Source: Paracoccaceae bacterium
Lineage (GTDB): Bacteria > Pseudomonadota > Alphaproteobacteria > Rhodobacterales > Rhodobacteraceae
Direction of reading: 5' to 3'
Assembly: GCA_016937725.1 (NCBI GenBank)
Contig: JAFGVZ010000050.1
Location: forward strand, 1-13,624
DNA: 13,624 nt
Shown here: positions 1 to 6,249 of the stretch, in pieces
Layout: each line of letters starts with the position of its first letter
How positions within the stretch are numbered: position 1 is the stretch's first letter
Notes under the pieces: generated by a model
What the model was told of the DNA's origin: nothing
The model's database searches: none
The model's input: only the letters and a program-made list of their open reading frames with translations
Translations under genes and position numbers: made by a program

Positions 1-1386
1 ATCGTCGAACGCGGCGTGAAAGGCGTCGATTTCCTGCTGCGCTTTTTGCTCTTCTCGATCATTCCGCTGATCTTGCAACTCGTGATGATCTCGGTGGTGT
101 TTTTCTGGCTGTTCGACTGGCGCTATCTGGCGACCGTGGTCGTGACGATCGCGCTTTACGTCTGGTTCACCTTCCGTGTGACCGAATGGCGCGTCAAGCA
201 GCGCCGCGAGATGAACAATCAGGATATGGATGCGAACCAAAAGGCCATCGACAGCCTGCTGAATTTTGAAACCGTCAAGTATTTCAACGCCGAGGGCATG
301 GAAGCCCGCCGCTATGATATGGCCATGCAGAAATACGAAGTGGCGGCGGTCCAGACCAACTATTCGCTGGCCTTCCTGAATTTCGGTCAGGCGTTCCTGA
401 TCACAACCGGACTGGTTATCGTGATGGTTCTTGCCGCGATGGGGGTGCAATCGGGTGATCTGACTGTCGGAGATTTCGTGATGGTCAATGCCTATATGAT
501 CCAGATTACCATGCCGTTGAACTTTCTGGGCACGGTCTACCGCGAAATCCGGCAGGCTTTGGTCGATATGGGCGACATGTTCGAATTGCTGGACCAGCCC
601 ACGGATGTGCAAGACAAACCCGGCGCGCGGCCCTTGGATGTGCGGGGCGGTGAAGTGGTTCTGGACAATGTGCGCTTTGCCTATGACCCGGCGCGCCCGA
701 TCCTGAAAGGTGTGTCGTTGCGTGTGCCGCCGGGGCAAAGCGTGGCCATCGTCGGGCCGTCCGGGTCGGGCAAATCAACCATCGGGCGGCTGTTGTTCCG
801 CTTTTATGACGTGACAGACGGGGCCCTGCGCATTGACGGGCAGGATGTGCGCGATGTAACGCAAGACAGCCTGCATGGCGCGATTGGTGTCGTGCCGCAG
901 GACACGGTTCTCTTCAACGACACCATCGCTTACAACATCGCCTATGGTCGCGAAGGCGCCACCCGCGCAGAGGTGGAAGCGGCGGCCAAGGCTGCGCGCA
1001 TCCACGACTTTATTCAATCCTTGCCCGAAGGCTATGACACGGCTGTGGGCGAGCGCGGGTTGAAACTGTCAGGCGGCGAAAAGCAGCGCGTGGGCATTGC
1101 GCGCACATTGCTGAAAGACCCGCCGATCCTGCTTTTGGACGAGGCGACGAGCGCGCTCGATACCCAGACCGAACAGGATATTCAAGAAAGCCTGCGCCGC
1201 GTGGGGCAGGGGCGCACGGTCTTGATGATTGCACATCGGCTCTCGACTGTGGTCGAAGCAGACCGGATCGTGGTGCTGGAGGCGGGTGAAATCGTGGAAG
1301 AGGGCACGCATGACGCCTTGCTGGCCAAGGGCGGGCGCTATGCCGCTATGTGGGCGCGCCAAAGTGCCGAGGCCGACATTGCCTGA
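1..1386 (+). CDS. ATM1-family ABC exporter (permease-ATPase half transporter), 5' end missing
   Basis: Inner-membrane half transporter that would work as a homodimer. The ATM1/HMT1 branch exports glutathione-linked sulfur or metal-thiol compounds, linked to Fe-S cluster and heavy-metal homeostasis. The frame is open from base 1, so the start lies upstream; 461 residues are visible against about 600 for the family. The visible part begins late in the first transmembrane helices and keeps hydrophobic helices at about residues 12-60 and 120-150. It carries the family hallmark NFETVKYFNAE at about 88-98. The ATPase domain follows: Walker A GPSGSGKS at 252-259, signature LSGGEKQ at 356-362, Walker B ILLLDE ending at E381, then an AHR switch histidine. 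The internal GTG at base 16 is not the start, because coding continues upstream in frame. No U-tract terminator follows. Substrate is inferred from the family only. Confidence 0.93.
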   Translation: MVERGVKGVDFLLRFLLFSIIPLILQLVMISVVFFWLFDWRYLATVVVTIALYVWFTFRVTEWRVKQRREMNNQDMDANQKAIDSLLNFETVKYFNAEGMEARRYDMAMQKYEVAAVQTNYSLAFLNFGQAFLITTGLVIVMVLAAMGVQSGDLTVGDFVMVNAYMIQITMPLNFLGTVYREIRQALVDMGDMFELLDQPTDVQDKPGARPLDVRGGEVVLDNVRFAYDPARPILKGVSLRVPPGQSVAIVGPSGSGKSTIGRLLFRFYDVTDGALRIDGQDVRDVTQDSLHGAIGVVPQDTVLFNDTIAYNIAYGREGATRAEVEAAAKAARIHDFIQSLPEGYDTAVGERGLKLSGGEKQRVGIARTLLKDPPILLLDEATSALDTQTEQDIQESLRRVGQGRTVLMIAHRLSTVVEADRIVVLEAGEIVEEGTHDALLAKGGRYAAMWARQSAEADIA

Positions 1387-1398
1387 CCCCGAACTTGA

Positions 1399-1474
1399 CC
1401 CCGCAAGGGGAAAGGCGCGTCCAACGGCCCCCGCAAGGGCGGGGGCGCGCTGGCCGCGCCTGCCCGTTCCGGGC
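1399..1474. repeat. cluster of four short GC-rich stem-loops
   Basis: Four perfect inverted repeats follow the exporter gene: CCCC-GCAA-GGGG (1399-1410), GCCCCCGC-AAGG-GCGGGGGC (1427-1446), GGCGCG-CTGGC-CGCGCC (1444-1460, overlapping the previous one by three bases) and GCCCG-TTC-CGGGC (1462-1474). The first two share the 11-mer CCCCGCAAGGG at 1399-1409 and 1429-1439. No run of T follows any of them, so this is not a classic intrinsic terminator. It could slow or stabilise the 3' end of the transcript, or be a REP-like dispersed repeat. Confidence 0.55.
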
Positions 1475-1521
1475 GGTGCCACATTGCATGGCGCGCGCGG
1501 TGGGCGTGCCGGTTGTGTCGT

Positions 1522-1543
1522 GAGTATTTTGGGCAAGATGAAG
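1522..1543 (+). repeat. GAGTATTTT...AAGATGAAG intergenic element
   Basis: A 22-nt AT-richer segment starting GAGTATTTT and ending AAGATGAAG sits just before the ATG of the flavoprotein gene. From memory, near-identical GAGTATTT...AAG strings recur at gene borders in many Rhodobacterales genomes, often behind GC-rich hairpins as here. Its function is unknown to me. The purine-rich 3' half lies two bases from the ATG, too close for a good ribosome binding site. Only one copy was seen in this window. Confidence 0.4.
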
Positions 1544-1545
1544 CC

Positions 1546-2721
1546 ATGAGCCAGTTCGATGTTATCATCCTGGGGGCCGGGGCCGCCGGTATGTTTTGCG
1601 CGATTGAGGCTGGACGACGCGGACGGCGTGTGGCGCTTCTGGACCATGCGACAGCACCGGGCGAGAAGATTCGTATTTCTGGCGGGGGGCGGTGTAATTT
1701 CACCAATCTGCATATCGCGCCGGAGCGGTTTCTGTCGGACAATCCGCGCTTCGCGCTTTCGGCGTTAAAGCGTTACACGCAGTGGGATTTTATCGAGCGC
1801 GTGTCGAATGCCGGGATCGCGTGGCATGAAAAGACCTTGGGGCAATTGTTCTGCGACGGCTCTGCGCGCGAGATCATTGCCATGTTGCGCGCGGATATGG
1901 ACGCCGCGGGCGTCACGCTGGTTCTGGGCGCAGAGATTGGCGCGGTCACGCAGGGGCAGGGTTTTGAGGTCGCCAGCAGCGCGGGCGCGTTCAGCGCGCC
2001 GCGGCTGGTCGTGTCCACGGGTGGCAAATCCATTCCGAAAATGGGCGCGACGGGGTTGGGCTATGCTCTGGCGCGGCAATTCGGGCTGGGGTTGGTCGAG
2101 ACGCGGCCAGGATTGGTGCCACTGACCTTCTCGGGCGAGATGCTGGACGAGACGCGCGCGCTGGCAGGCTTGGCGGTGCCAGCCACGGTTCGGCATGACA
2201 AAACCGTTTTCGAGGAAGGGCTTTTGTTCACGCATCGTGGTTTGTCTGGCCCGTCGATCTTGCAGATTTCCAGTTATTGGCGCGAGGGCGACGAGATCGC
2301 GGTTGATCTGGCTCCGGGGGGCGCGATTGCGGCCGGGCTATCCGAGCAGAAGGCGCAGGCCGGACGCGTAGAGGTGCAGACCGCGCTGGCCCGTCACCTG
2401 CCCGAACGCTTGGCCCGCGCGGTGGTGGCGCGGGCGGGGCTGTCGGGGCGCTTGGCCGACCAGACGGGCCGCGCACTGGACCGTTTGGCCGCCGAGGTGC
2501 AGGATTGGCGCATCCGCCCTGTGGGCAGCGAGGGGTATCGCACCGCCGAAGTCACGTTGGGCGGCGTGGATACCCGCGATCTGGACGCGCGCAGCATGGA
2601 AGCCCGCGACGTGCCGGGGCTGCATTTTATCGGTGAGGTTGTGGATGTCACCGGCTGGCTCGGCGGCTATAATTTTCAATGGGCGTGGTCGTCTGGCTGG
2701 GCGGCGGGGCAGGCCGTGTGA
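1546..2721 (+). CDS. NAD(P)/FAD-dependent oxidoreductase, BaiN/HI0933 family
   Basis: Cytoplasmic flavoprotein of 391 residues, the normal size for the HI0933/YhiN/BaiN family (named BaiN in bile-acid-metabolising clostridia). The natural substrate in proteobacteria is not established. The sequence opens with an FAD-binding Rossmann motif, GAGAAG at residues 10-15. The family signature GEKIRISGGGRCNFTN follows at 39-54, then the THRGLSGPSILQ block at about 229-240. A C-terminal segment with TAEVTLGGV and GEVVDVTGWLGGYNFQWAWSSG closes the FAD site. I chose ATG 1546 because it places the Rossmann strand a few residues from the N-terminus; an in-frame TTG at 1513 would add 11 residues encoded by the repeat element and is unlikely. 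The gene converges on the kpsE-like gene with only 14 bases between stop codons. Reaction and partner are not deducible here. Confidence 0.93.
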   Translation: MSQFDVIILGAGAAGMFCAIEAGRRGRRVALLDHATAPGEKIRISGGGRCNFTNLHIAPERFLSDNPRFALSALKRYTQWDFIERVSNAGIAWHEKTLGQLFCDGSAREIIAMLRADMDAAGVTLVLGAEIGAVTQGQGFEVASSAGAFSAPRLVVSTGGKSIPKMGATGLGYALARQFGLGLVETRPGLVPLTFSGEMLDETRALAGLAVPATVRHDKTVFEEGLLFTHRGLSGPSILQISSYWREGDEIAVDLAPGGAIAAGLSEQKAQAGRVEVQTALARHLPERLARAVVARAGLSGRLADQTGRALDRLAAEVQDWRIRPVGSEGYRTAEVTLGGVDTRDLDARSMEARDVPGLHFIGEVVDVTGWLGGYNFQWAWSSGWAAGQAV

Positions 2722-2735
2722 CCTGCCCGCGCGGG

Positions 2736-4502
2736 TTAGCCAGACACCTGTTCGCGCAGCACCGACCCGGTCATGGACGCAAACAGGTAGATGCCTGCAA
2801 ACAGCAGAAACGCCAGCGAAGAATTGGCCAGTTTGCGCGGATAGACCGCCTCGTCCGAGGCGATGGGCTCCACCGTGAGTGCCAGATAGCGCACTTGGCG
2901 GCTTACTTCCATCCGGGCAGCTTCGAGCGATTGCATGGCCTGCGCGCGCATCATCTCGCGGGTCTGGACCTCTGCCTCTGCCATGATGAGCTGACTCTGG
3001 ATGGAGGCAAGCGACGCATCGCCGCCAGAGCCTTGGGTCATGGATGACCGCAATCCGTTGATCTGGTCTTGCAACGCCTGCGCACGCCGTTCCAAAGGCA
3101 TGAGCCGTGCGGGGTTGGGGCGCGCATTGGTGCGCATTTCCTGAATGGTTAATTGTGTCTGTGTCAGTTCGGTTTCCAGCGCCACGATTTGCTGCGAGAT
3201 AAGCTGCACCTCCACCTCGCCCGACAGGACCGAGGATTGCTCTTGCAGCGCAACGATATCTTGGCGCGCGGTGATCAGGGCGGCCTGTGCTTCTTCCAGG
3301 CTTTGGCGGGCTTCGCGCATCTGGCTGTCACGCAAGCGCTGGGTCATCATGTCCACATGCTCTTCGGCATAGGTCAGCAGCGCGCGGGCAAACCGTTCGC
3401 TGTCCTCGGGCGTGGCGGCGACCACTTCCATCCCGACCACACCTTCGGTTGGGTCATAGCTGATGCGAACATGGCGGCCATAGGTCTTGAATGCCTCTTC
3501 CGAGGAGGCATCGGGCGGCAAGCGGCGCCAGATATCCAGGTCTGGCTGGCTGAAATGCGCGCGGAAGCCCTGTTCGCGGTCCAGCCGTAACATGGCCCCG
3601 CGCGATTGCAGGAAGCTTTGGACCGAGGCGGCTTCTTGCTGGCCACCCATGCCCATACCGGCGGCAGAGGGTAACATCGACCCCAGATCCCCGGCCATGG
3701 ACCCGCCGGAATCGGCCTGTTGAATGACGAATTCGGCTTCGGTCGCAAACATGGGTGTGGCGATCATGTAAAAATAATAGGTCGCCAGAAAGGTCGGGAA
3801 GGTCACGAAGGCCAGAATGCGCGCGCCCAGTAACAACAGGCGCTTGCGGCGGCGCTTCACGATCTGCTGCTGCATCTTTTGTAATTCGCGGTCACGGTCC
3901 GCGGCAATCTTGGCCATGCGCTCTTGCGCAGCGGACACGCTGTCGCCTGTGCGGGCGGGACTGGTTTGCGGCGCGGTGGTCAGGGCGCGGCTTGTGTCTT
4001 CGGATTCGTCGCTGCGGACCAGTTCCATCATGGTGGCGCGCGAAAACGGGTCGATCCCCTGTTTGCGCAGCATGAGCACGGCTTCATAAGCAGAGGTGGC
4101 GCGAATTCCATGCTTTTGGGCCACGCGCATGGCCATGCGCAATTGCCGCGCGGTCAGACCTTCCTGACGGATGATGTCGAGTTCCGAATCGCCGTGTGTG
4201 GACAGGTCGTCGCGGCTGGGCTGCTCTGCGCGTTGCGTAGGTTCTCTCGGCGCTGCCGTCGGGCGTGATGGTTGGGCTTCAGGGCGCACGTTGGGGGAGG
4301 CAGACTCGACCCGCGCGCGCTTTTTCAGCACGATCCGATGTTGCGGCGTCTCGACCGCGCGGGGCGTCAATTCTTCGGCCACCGGGGCTGGCGTGGCCGG
4401 CGCGGCTGGTGCAGCCATCGGGGCCGGCGCGGTTGTTGCCCGTTGCCCGGTGTCGTCGGTCCGGCGCAGGCGGAAACGTTTGGATTTAACCGGCGTAGTC
4501 AT
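2736..4502 (-). CDS. kpsE: KpsE/BexC/CtrB-family capsule polysaccharide export inner-membrane protein with long N-terminal extension
   Basis: Polysaccharide co-polymerase-type protein that links an inner-membrane ABC exporter to the outer-membrane channel across the periplasm. It has 588 residues, against about 380 for KpsE. Residues 1-100 are Pro/Ala/Arg-rich and probably disordered. Residues 105-165 form a compact helical segment (from SELDIIRQEGLTARQ to MMELVRSD), and 190-220 is charged. Transmembrane helix 1 is at about 222-248. The periplasmic part has long coiled coils at about 385-455 and 470-535. Helix 2 is at about 558-578, just before the C-terminus, after the family's YPRKLANSS segment. 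I start at ATG 4502, which overlaps the kpsT-like stop by 17 bases; an in-frame start at 4550 would add 16 residues within the upstream gene and is less likely. The overlap implies translational coupling with the ATPase. The exported polymer is unknown. Confidence 0.88.
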   Translation of the reverse strand: MTTPVKSKRFRLRRTDDTGQRATTAPAPMAAPAAPATPAPVAEELTPRAVETPQHRIVLKKRARVESASPNVRPEAQPSRPTAAPREPTQRAEQPSRDDLSTHGDSELDIIRQEGLTARQLRMAMRVAQKHGIRATSAYEAVLMLRKQGIDPFSRATMMELVRSDESEDTSRALTTAPQTSPARTGDSVSAAQERMAKIAADRDRELQKMQQQIVKRRRKRLLLLGARILAFVTFPTFLATYYFYMIATPMFATEAEFVIQQADSGGSMAGDLGSMLPSAAGMGMGGQQEAASVQSFLQSRGAMLRLDREQGFRAHFSQPDLDIWRRLPPDASSEEAFKTYGRHVRISYDPTEGVVGMEVVAATPEDSERFARALLTYAEEHVDMMTQRLRDSQMREARQSLEEAQAALITARQDIVALQEQSSVLSGEVEVQLISQQIVALETELTQTQLTIQEMRTNARPNPARLMPLERRAQALQDQINGLRSSMTQGSGGDASLASIQSQLIMAEAEVQTREMMRAQAMQSLEAARMEVSRQVRYLALTVEPIASDEAVYPRKLANSSLAFLLFAGIYLFASMTGSVLREQVSG

Positions 4503-5139
4503 AAAGCTCTTTTGCCTCTTCCAGCGTATCGAAGAAGAACAGCTTGCCATCGCGCAACACGGCGGCAGAGTTGCAGAACTTCTCGAGAATTTTGTGATCG
4601 TGTGACACGATAATCAGCGACGATTGTTCGAAGCGTTCGCGCATGACCGCGCCCGCGCGCTTGTTGAAGGCCACATCGGTCGTGGTCGGCATGCCTTCGT
4701 CGATAAGGTATAGATCGAAATTCATGGCCAGCATCAATGCCAGCGACAGGCGTGCGCGCATCCCGCTGCTATAAGTGCCGATCGGCATGTCGAAATATTC
4801 GCCAATGTCGCACAGCCAGCGGCAGAAAGCTTCGACATAATCGGCATCCAGCCCATAAATACTGGCGATGTAGCGCACATTCTCTGTTGCGGTGTGCTTG
4901 CTGACCAGCCCGCCCATAAAGCCAAGCGGGAAAGACACACTGCACGTGCGATGAATGGCACCATCGTCAGGCCGTTCCAGACCGGCCATCATGTTGATGA
5001 CCGTGGTCTTGCCCGACCCGTTTTTTGCCAATACGCCAAGGTTCATGCCCTGACGGATGCTGAAGGTCGCCCCTTCAAGGATTACCTTGCGCTGGGTTCC
5101 CGTCCAGAAGCTTTTGCTAACATTGACGAAATCCAACAT
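4486..5139 (-). CDS. kpsT: KpsT/BexA/CtrD-family capsule polysaccharide exporter ATPase
   Basis: ATP-binding subunit of a capsule-type ABC-2 polysaccharide exporter, acting at the cytoplasmic face of the inner membrane. From ATG 5139 it has 217 residues, the normal KpsT size. It shows VSKSFWTGTQRKVILEG at the N-terminus, Walker A AKNGSGKT at 38-45, the subgroup signature YSSGMRARL at 123-131, Walker B FDLYLIDE ending at E148, and switch histidine H180 in VSHD. The first Walker A residue is Ala (A38) where the consensus GxxxxGK[ST] has Gly. An in-frame TTG at 5181 could extend it by 14 residues; I prefer ATG because homologues usually begin right at this point. The matching permease (KpsM) is not next to it, which is unusual. 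The downstream kpsE-like gene overlaps it; the mepK-like gene lies 189 nt upstream on the same strand. Confidence 0.9.
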   Translation of the reverse strand: MLDFVNVSKSFWTGTQRKVILEGATFSIRQGMNLGVLAKNGSGKTTVINMMAGLERPDDGAIHRTCSVSFPLGFMGGLVSKHTATENVRYIASIYGLDADYVEAFCRWLCDIGEYFDMPIGTYSSGMRARLSLALMLAMNFDLYLIDEGMPTTTDVAFNKRAGAVMRERFEQSSLIIVSHDHKILEKFCNSAAVLRDGKLFFFDTLEEAKELYDYAG

Positions 5140-5328
5140 CTTCGGTCGCGTCCCCGCCTGCGTTTCTTGCTCAGGTGCCAAGGGAAATGCCTTGGCTTAA
5201 CGTGCCAGCCATGGGTTAAACACAGCTAGACTGTTTCTGAGGTATCAACAGAATGCGGCAAAAATAGGATATAAGCCAGTCACAAGCGCTGGATAAGCGG
5301 GCAATTCTGGCGCCGGGTGGTGCCGCGC
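5140..5328 (-). other. spacer between mepK-like and kpsT-like genes
   Basis: This 189-nt gap separates two same-strand genes. Its middle is AT-rich on the minus strand (for example TATATCCTATTTTT near 5255-5275), which suggests a promoter for the kpsT-kpsE pair, but no -35/-10 pair is convincing. No intrinsic terminator for the mepK-like gene was found. The 3' third holds the overlapping dyads described separately. Confidence 0.35.
5177..5211 (-). promoter_or_regulatory. two overlapping, mutually exclusive dyads upstream of the kpsT-like gene
   Basis: A perfect dyad GCCAAGG-N6-CCTTGGC lies at 5177-5196. A second dyad at 5193-5211 (TGGCT and AGCCA, 9-base spacer, read on the minus strand) shares bases 5193-5196 with the first. 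Both cannot form at once in one transcript. The first spans the alternative TTG start at 5181 and sits 37 nt ahead of the preferred ATG at 5139. It could be an operator or an RNA switch in the leader. No U-tract follows on the minus strand. Confidence 0.35.
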
Positions 5329-5895
5329 TCAGCGGCCCCAGCTGCGCACGACGCCGCAATCCATATGCACGAAGTTCGACCCCGAGTAGCGCCCGACGCC
5401 GCCGGCCTTGCAAGACGCCGCGGCCTGCGCGATTTGCGCCACGGAGCGCGAGCGCAGGCGCACATCCGCCGCTTCGCCCTGCATGTGAAGTGAATTGCGG
5501 GCCACACCCTTAGACCGGGCGCGCAGCATGGCGTTGGTTTCGGGCGACCGGTAGCCCGATAGCAGCATGTAAGGTTCGTCAACTCGAAGCAGGTTATGGG
5601 CAGCGGCCAGAATATCGATCGTGCGCGGGTCTATCTTGTGGACCTTGTTGTTGCGCCAATCGCGGAAGAAGCGGTTAATCTCGGCCATCGATTCCGGGAT
5701 ATACTTTCCGTCGATCCAATAGATCAGGTCGATCTTTTCGCCCGTTCGGCCCGAATAGAAGTTCAGTTTGCGAATGTCGCCCGACCCACGGGCATAGGCG
5801 GTGACGCCGGGAAAGAAGGGCGCTGCGCTGATCGCGGTTGCGGCGAAGGCACCAAGCAGGGCGCGGCGAGAGACATTCGTGCCGGTGTTAAGCAT
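5329..5895 (-). CDS. mepK: DUF882/peptidase M15 murein endopeptidase, YcbK/MepK-like, Tat-exported
   Basis: Periplasmic zinc-dependent endopeptidase of 188 residues. E. coli MepK (YcbK) cuts peptidoglycan cross-links, with preference for 3-3 links made by L,D-transpeptidases. The N-terminus has a twin-arginine motif SRRALL (9-14) followed by a hydrophobic stretch and an AYA-type cleavage area near residue 35; E. coli YcbK is also a Tat substrate. Family blocks visible are INRFFRDWRNNKVHKIDP at 73-90, LLSGYRSPETNAMLRARS, SLHMQGEAADV with likely zinc ligands H137 and D144, and FVHMD with H177. ATG 5895 is chosen because it gives the complete Tat signal; an AGGA-type site lies about 11 nt upstream. 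It diverges from the L,D-transpeptidase gene and precedes capsule-export genes on its own strand. The exact bond cleaved is inferred from homology. Confidence 0.92.
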   Translation of the reverse strand: MLNTGTNVSRRALLGAFAATAISAAPFFPGVTAYARGSGDIRKLNFYSGRTGEKIDLIYWIDGKYIPESMAEINRFFRDWRNNKVHKIDPRTIDILAAAHNLLRVDEPYMLLSGYRSPETNAMLRARSKGVARNSLHMQGEAADVRLRSRSVAQIAQAAASCKAGGVGRYSGSNFVHMDCGVVRSWGR

Positions 5896-5942
5896 CTTGA
5901 CCTGTATTCCTCAATCCGTGCGGGCCGATGCCCCTTCTGGTC

Positions 5943-5983
5943 GCAAGCGGGCCGGGGGGCACTTAAGACTACAACCCGCTTGC
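5943..5983. repeat. 9-bp inverted repeat around the likely mepK promoter
   Basis: GCAAGCGGG (5943-5951) is the exact reverse complement of CCCGCTTGC (5975-5983), with a 23-base spacer. The spacer contains a weak minus-strand -10 candidate TAAGTG (complement of 5960-5965). It lies 17 bases from a -35 candidate TTGTGG (complement of 5983-5988). The repeat could be a pair of half-sites for a regulator of the mepK-like gene. Confidence 0.35.
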
Positions 5984-6042
5984 CACAAAAAATTGCCCCG
6001 ACCAAGTGCCGAGCCGTGCCGCGCTGGCGCTTGCCTGCGCGA

Positions 6043-6060
6043 TTGGCAAGATTTCGCCAA
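6043..6060. promoter_or_regulatory. palindrome copy 1, TTGGCAA-N4-TCGCCAA
   Basis: An 18-bp near-perfect dyad with 7-bp arms and one mismatch; the flanking A6042/T6061 also pair. It matches copy 2 (6200-6217) at 19 of 23 positions when aligned from CGCGAT onward. Likely operator of an unidentified dimeric regulator serving one or both divergent genes. Confidence 0.45.
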
Positions 6061-6144
6061 TGTTCGGTCCGTGGGTAGGGTCTTTGGCGACCCGATCAAA
6101 GGGCAAAGGCTGTCGCTTCATCCTGTCAGTGTCGCCTGTGACAG

Positions 6145-6159
6145 TTAAATTCCCCTTAC
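6145..6159 (+). promoter_or_regulatory. CtrA-like box TTAA-N7-TTAC (weak)
   Basis: TTAA at 6145-6148 and TTAC at 6156-6159 with a 7-base gap match the CtrA consensus TTAA-N7-TTAA at seven of eight positions. It lies about 25 nt upstream of the transpeptidase -35 candidate. A single site of this quality can occur by chance. Confidence 0.2.
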
Positions 6160-6183
6160 CAGCCGGATTCGATGCTGACGGGC

Positions 6184-6212
6184 TTGTGAATAGACGCGAT
6201 CGGCAATAATTT
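6184..6212 (+). promoter_or_regulatory. candidate sigma-70-type promoter for the L,D-transpeptidase gene
   Basis: TTGTGA (6184-6189) and TAATTT (6207-6212) are separated by 17 bases; an overlapping AATAAT at 6205-6210 is a closer -10 match with a 15-base gap. A start near 6218 would give a leader of about 30 nt. The -10 falls inside palindrome copy 2, as expected for a repressor-controlled promoter. Motif matches are moderate, so this is tentative. Confidence 0.4.
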
Positions 6213-6217
6213 GCCAA
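6200..6217. promoter_or_regulatory. palindrome copy 2, TCGGCAA-N4-TTGCCAA
   Basis: An 18-bp dyad with 7-bp arms and one mismatch, the same architecture as copy 1 located 157 bp upstream. It overlaps the putative -10 of the transpeptidase promoter. The 157-bp spacing is close to 15 helical turns, so both copies would lie on the same DNA face. Confidence 0.45.
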
Positions 6218-6249
6218 CTTGGTTCTGCCAGACCTGTTGGGGGATTTTT

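Larger units (their letters stand above)
5896..6249. promoter_or_regulatory. divergent control region between the MepK-like and L,D-transpeptidase genes
   Basis: This 354-nt intergenic stretch is less GC-rich than its surroundings and dense in dyads. In order it holds: a 9-bp inverted repeat (5943-5983); a palindrome TTGGCAA-N4-TCGCCAA (6043-6060); a small hairpin GGGTC-N6-GACCC (6078-6093); a dyad CTGTCA-N10-TGACAG (6123-6144); TTAA-N7-TTAC (6145-6159); and a promoter candidate overlapping a second TTGGCAA-type palindrome (6184-6217). No convincing protein-coding gene was seen in it. Confidence 0.6.

Noticed and set aside
2726..2735. CCCGCGCGGG between the converging stop codons as a bidirectional terminator
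   Set aside because: The palindrome leaves no loop for a hairpin and has no T-run on either side.
5197..5219. TTAAC...GTTAA as a CtrA site
   Set aside because: The halves are inverted with a 13-base gap, unlike the direct TTAA-N7-TTAA arrangement.
6124..6143. PpsR/CrtJ-type TGT-N12-ACA site
   Set aside because: The gap between TGT and ACA is 14 bases, and no photosynthesis genes are nearby.
6043..6217. The TTGGCAA...TTGCC dyads as sigma-54 promoters (TGGCAC-N5-TTGC)
   Set aside because: The distance between GG and GC is 9 bases in both copies instead of the required 10, and the symmetrical arms fit an operator better.
6043..6217. The same dyads as FNR/FnrL boxes (TTGAT-N4-ATCAA)
   Set aside because: The arms read TTGGCAA/TTGCCAA around the central four bases; the half-sites do not match TTGAT.
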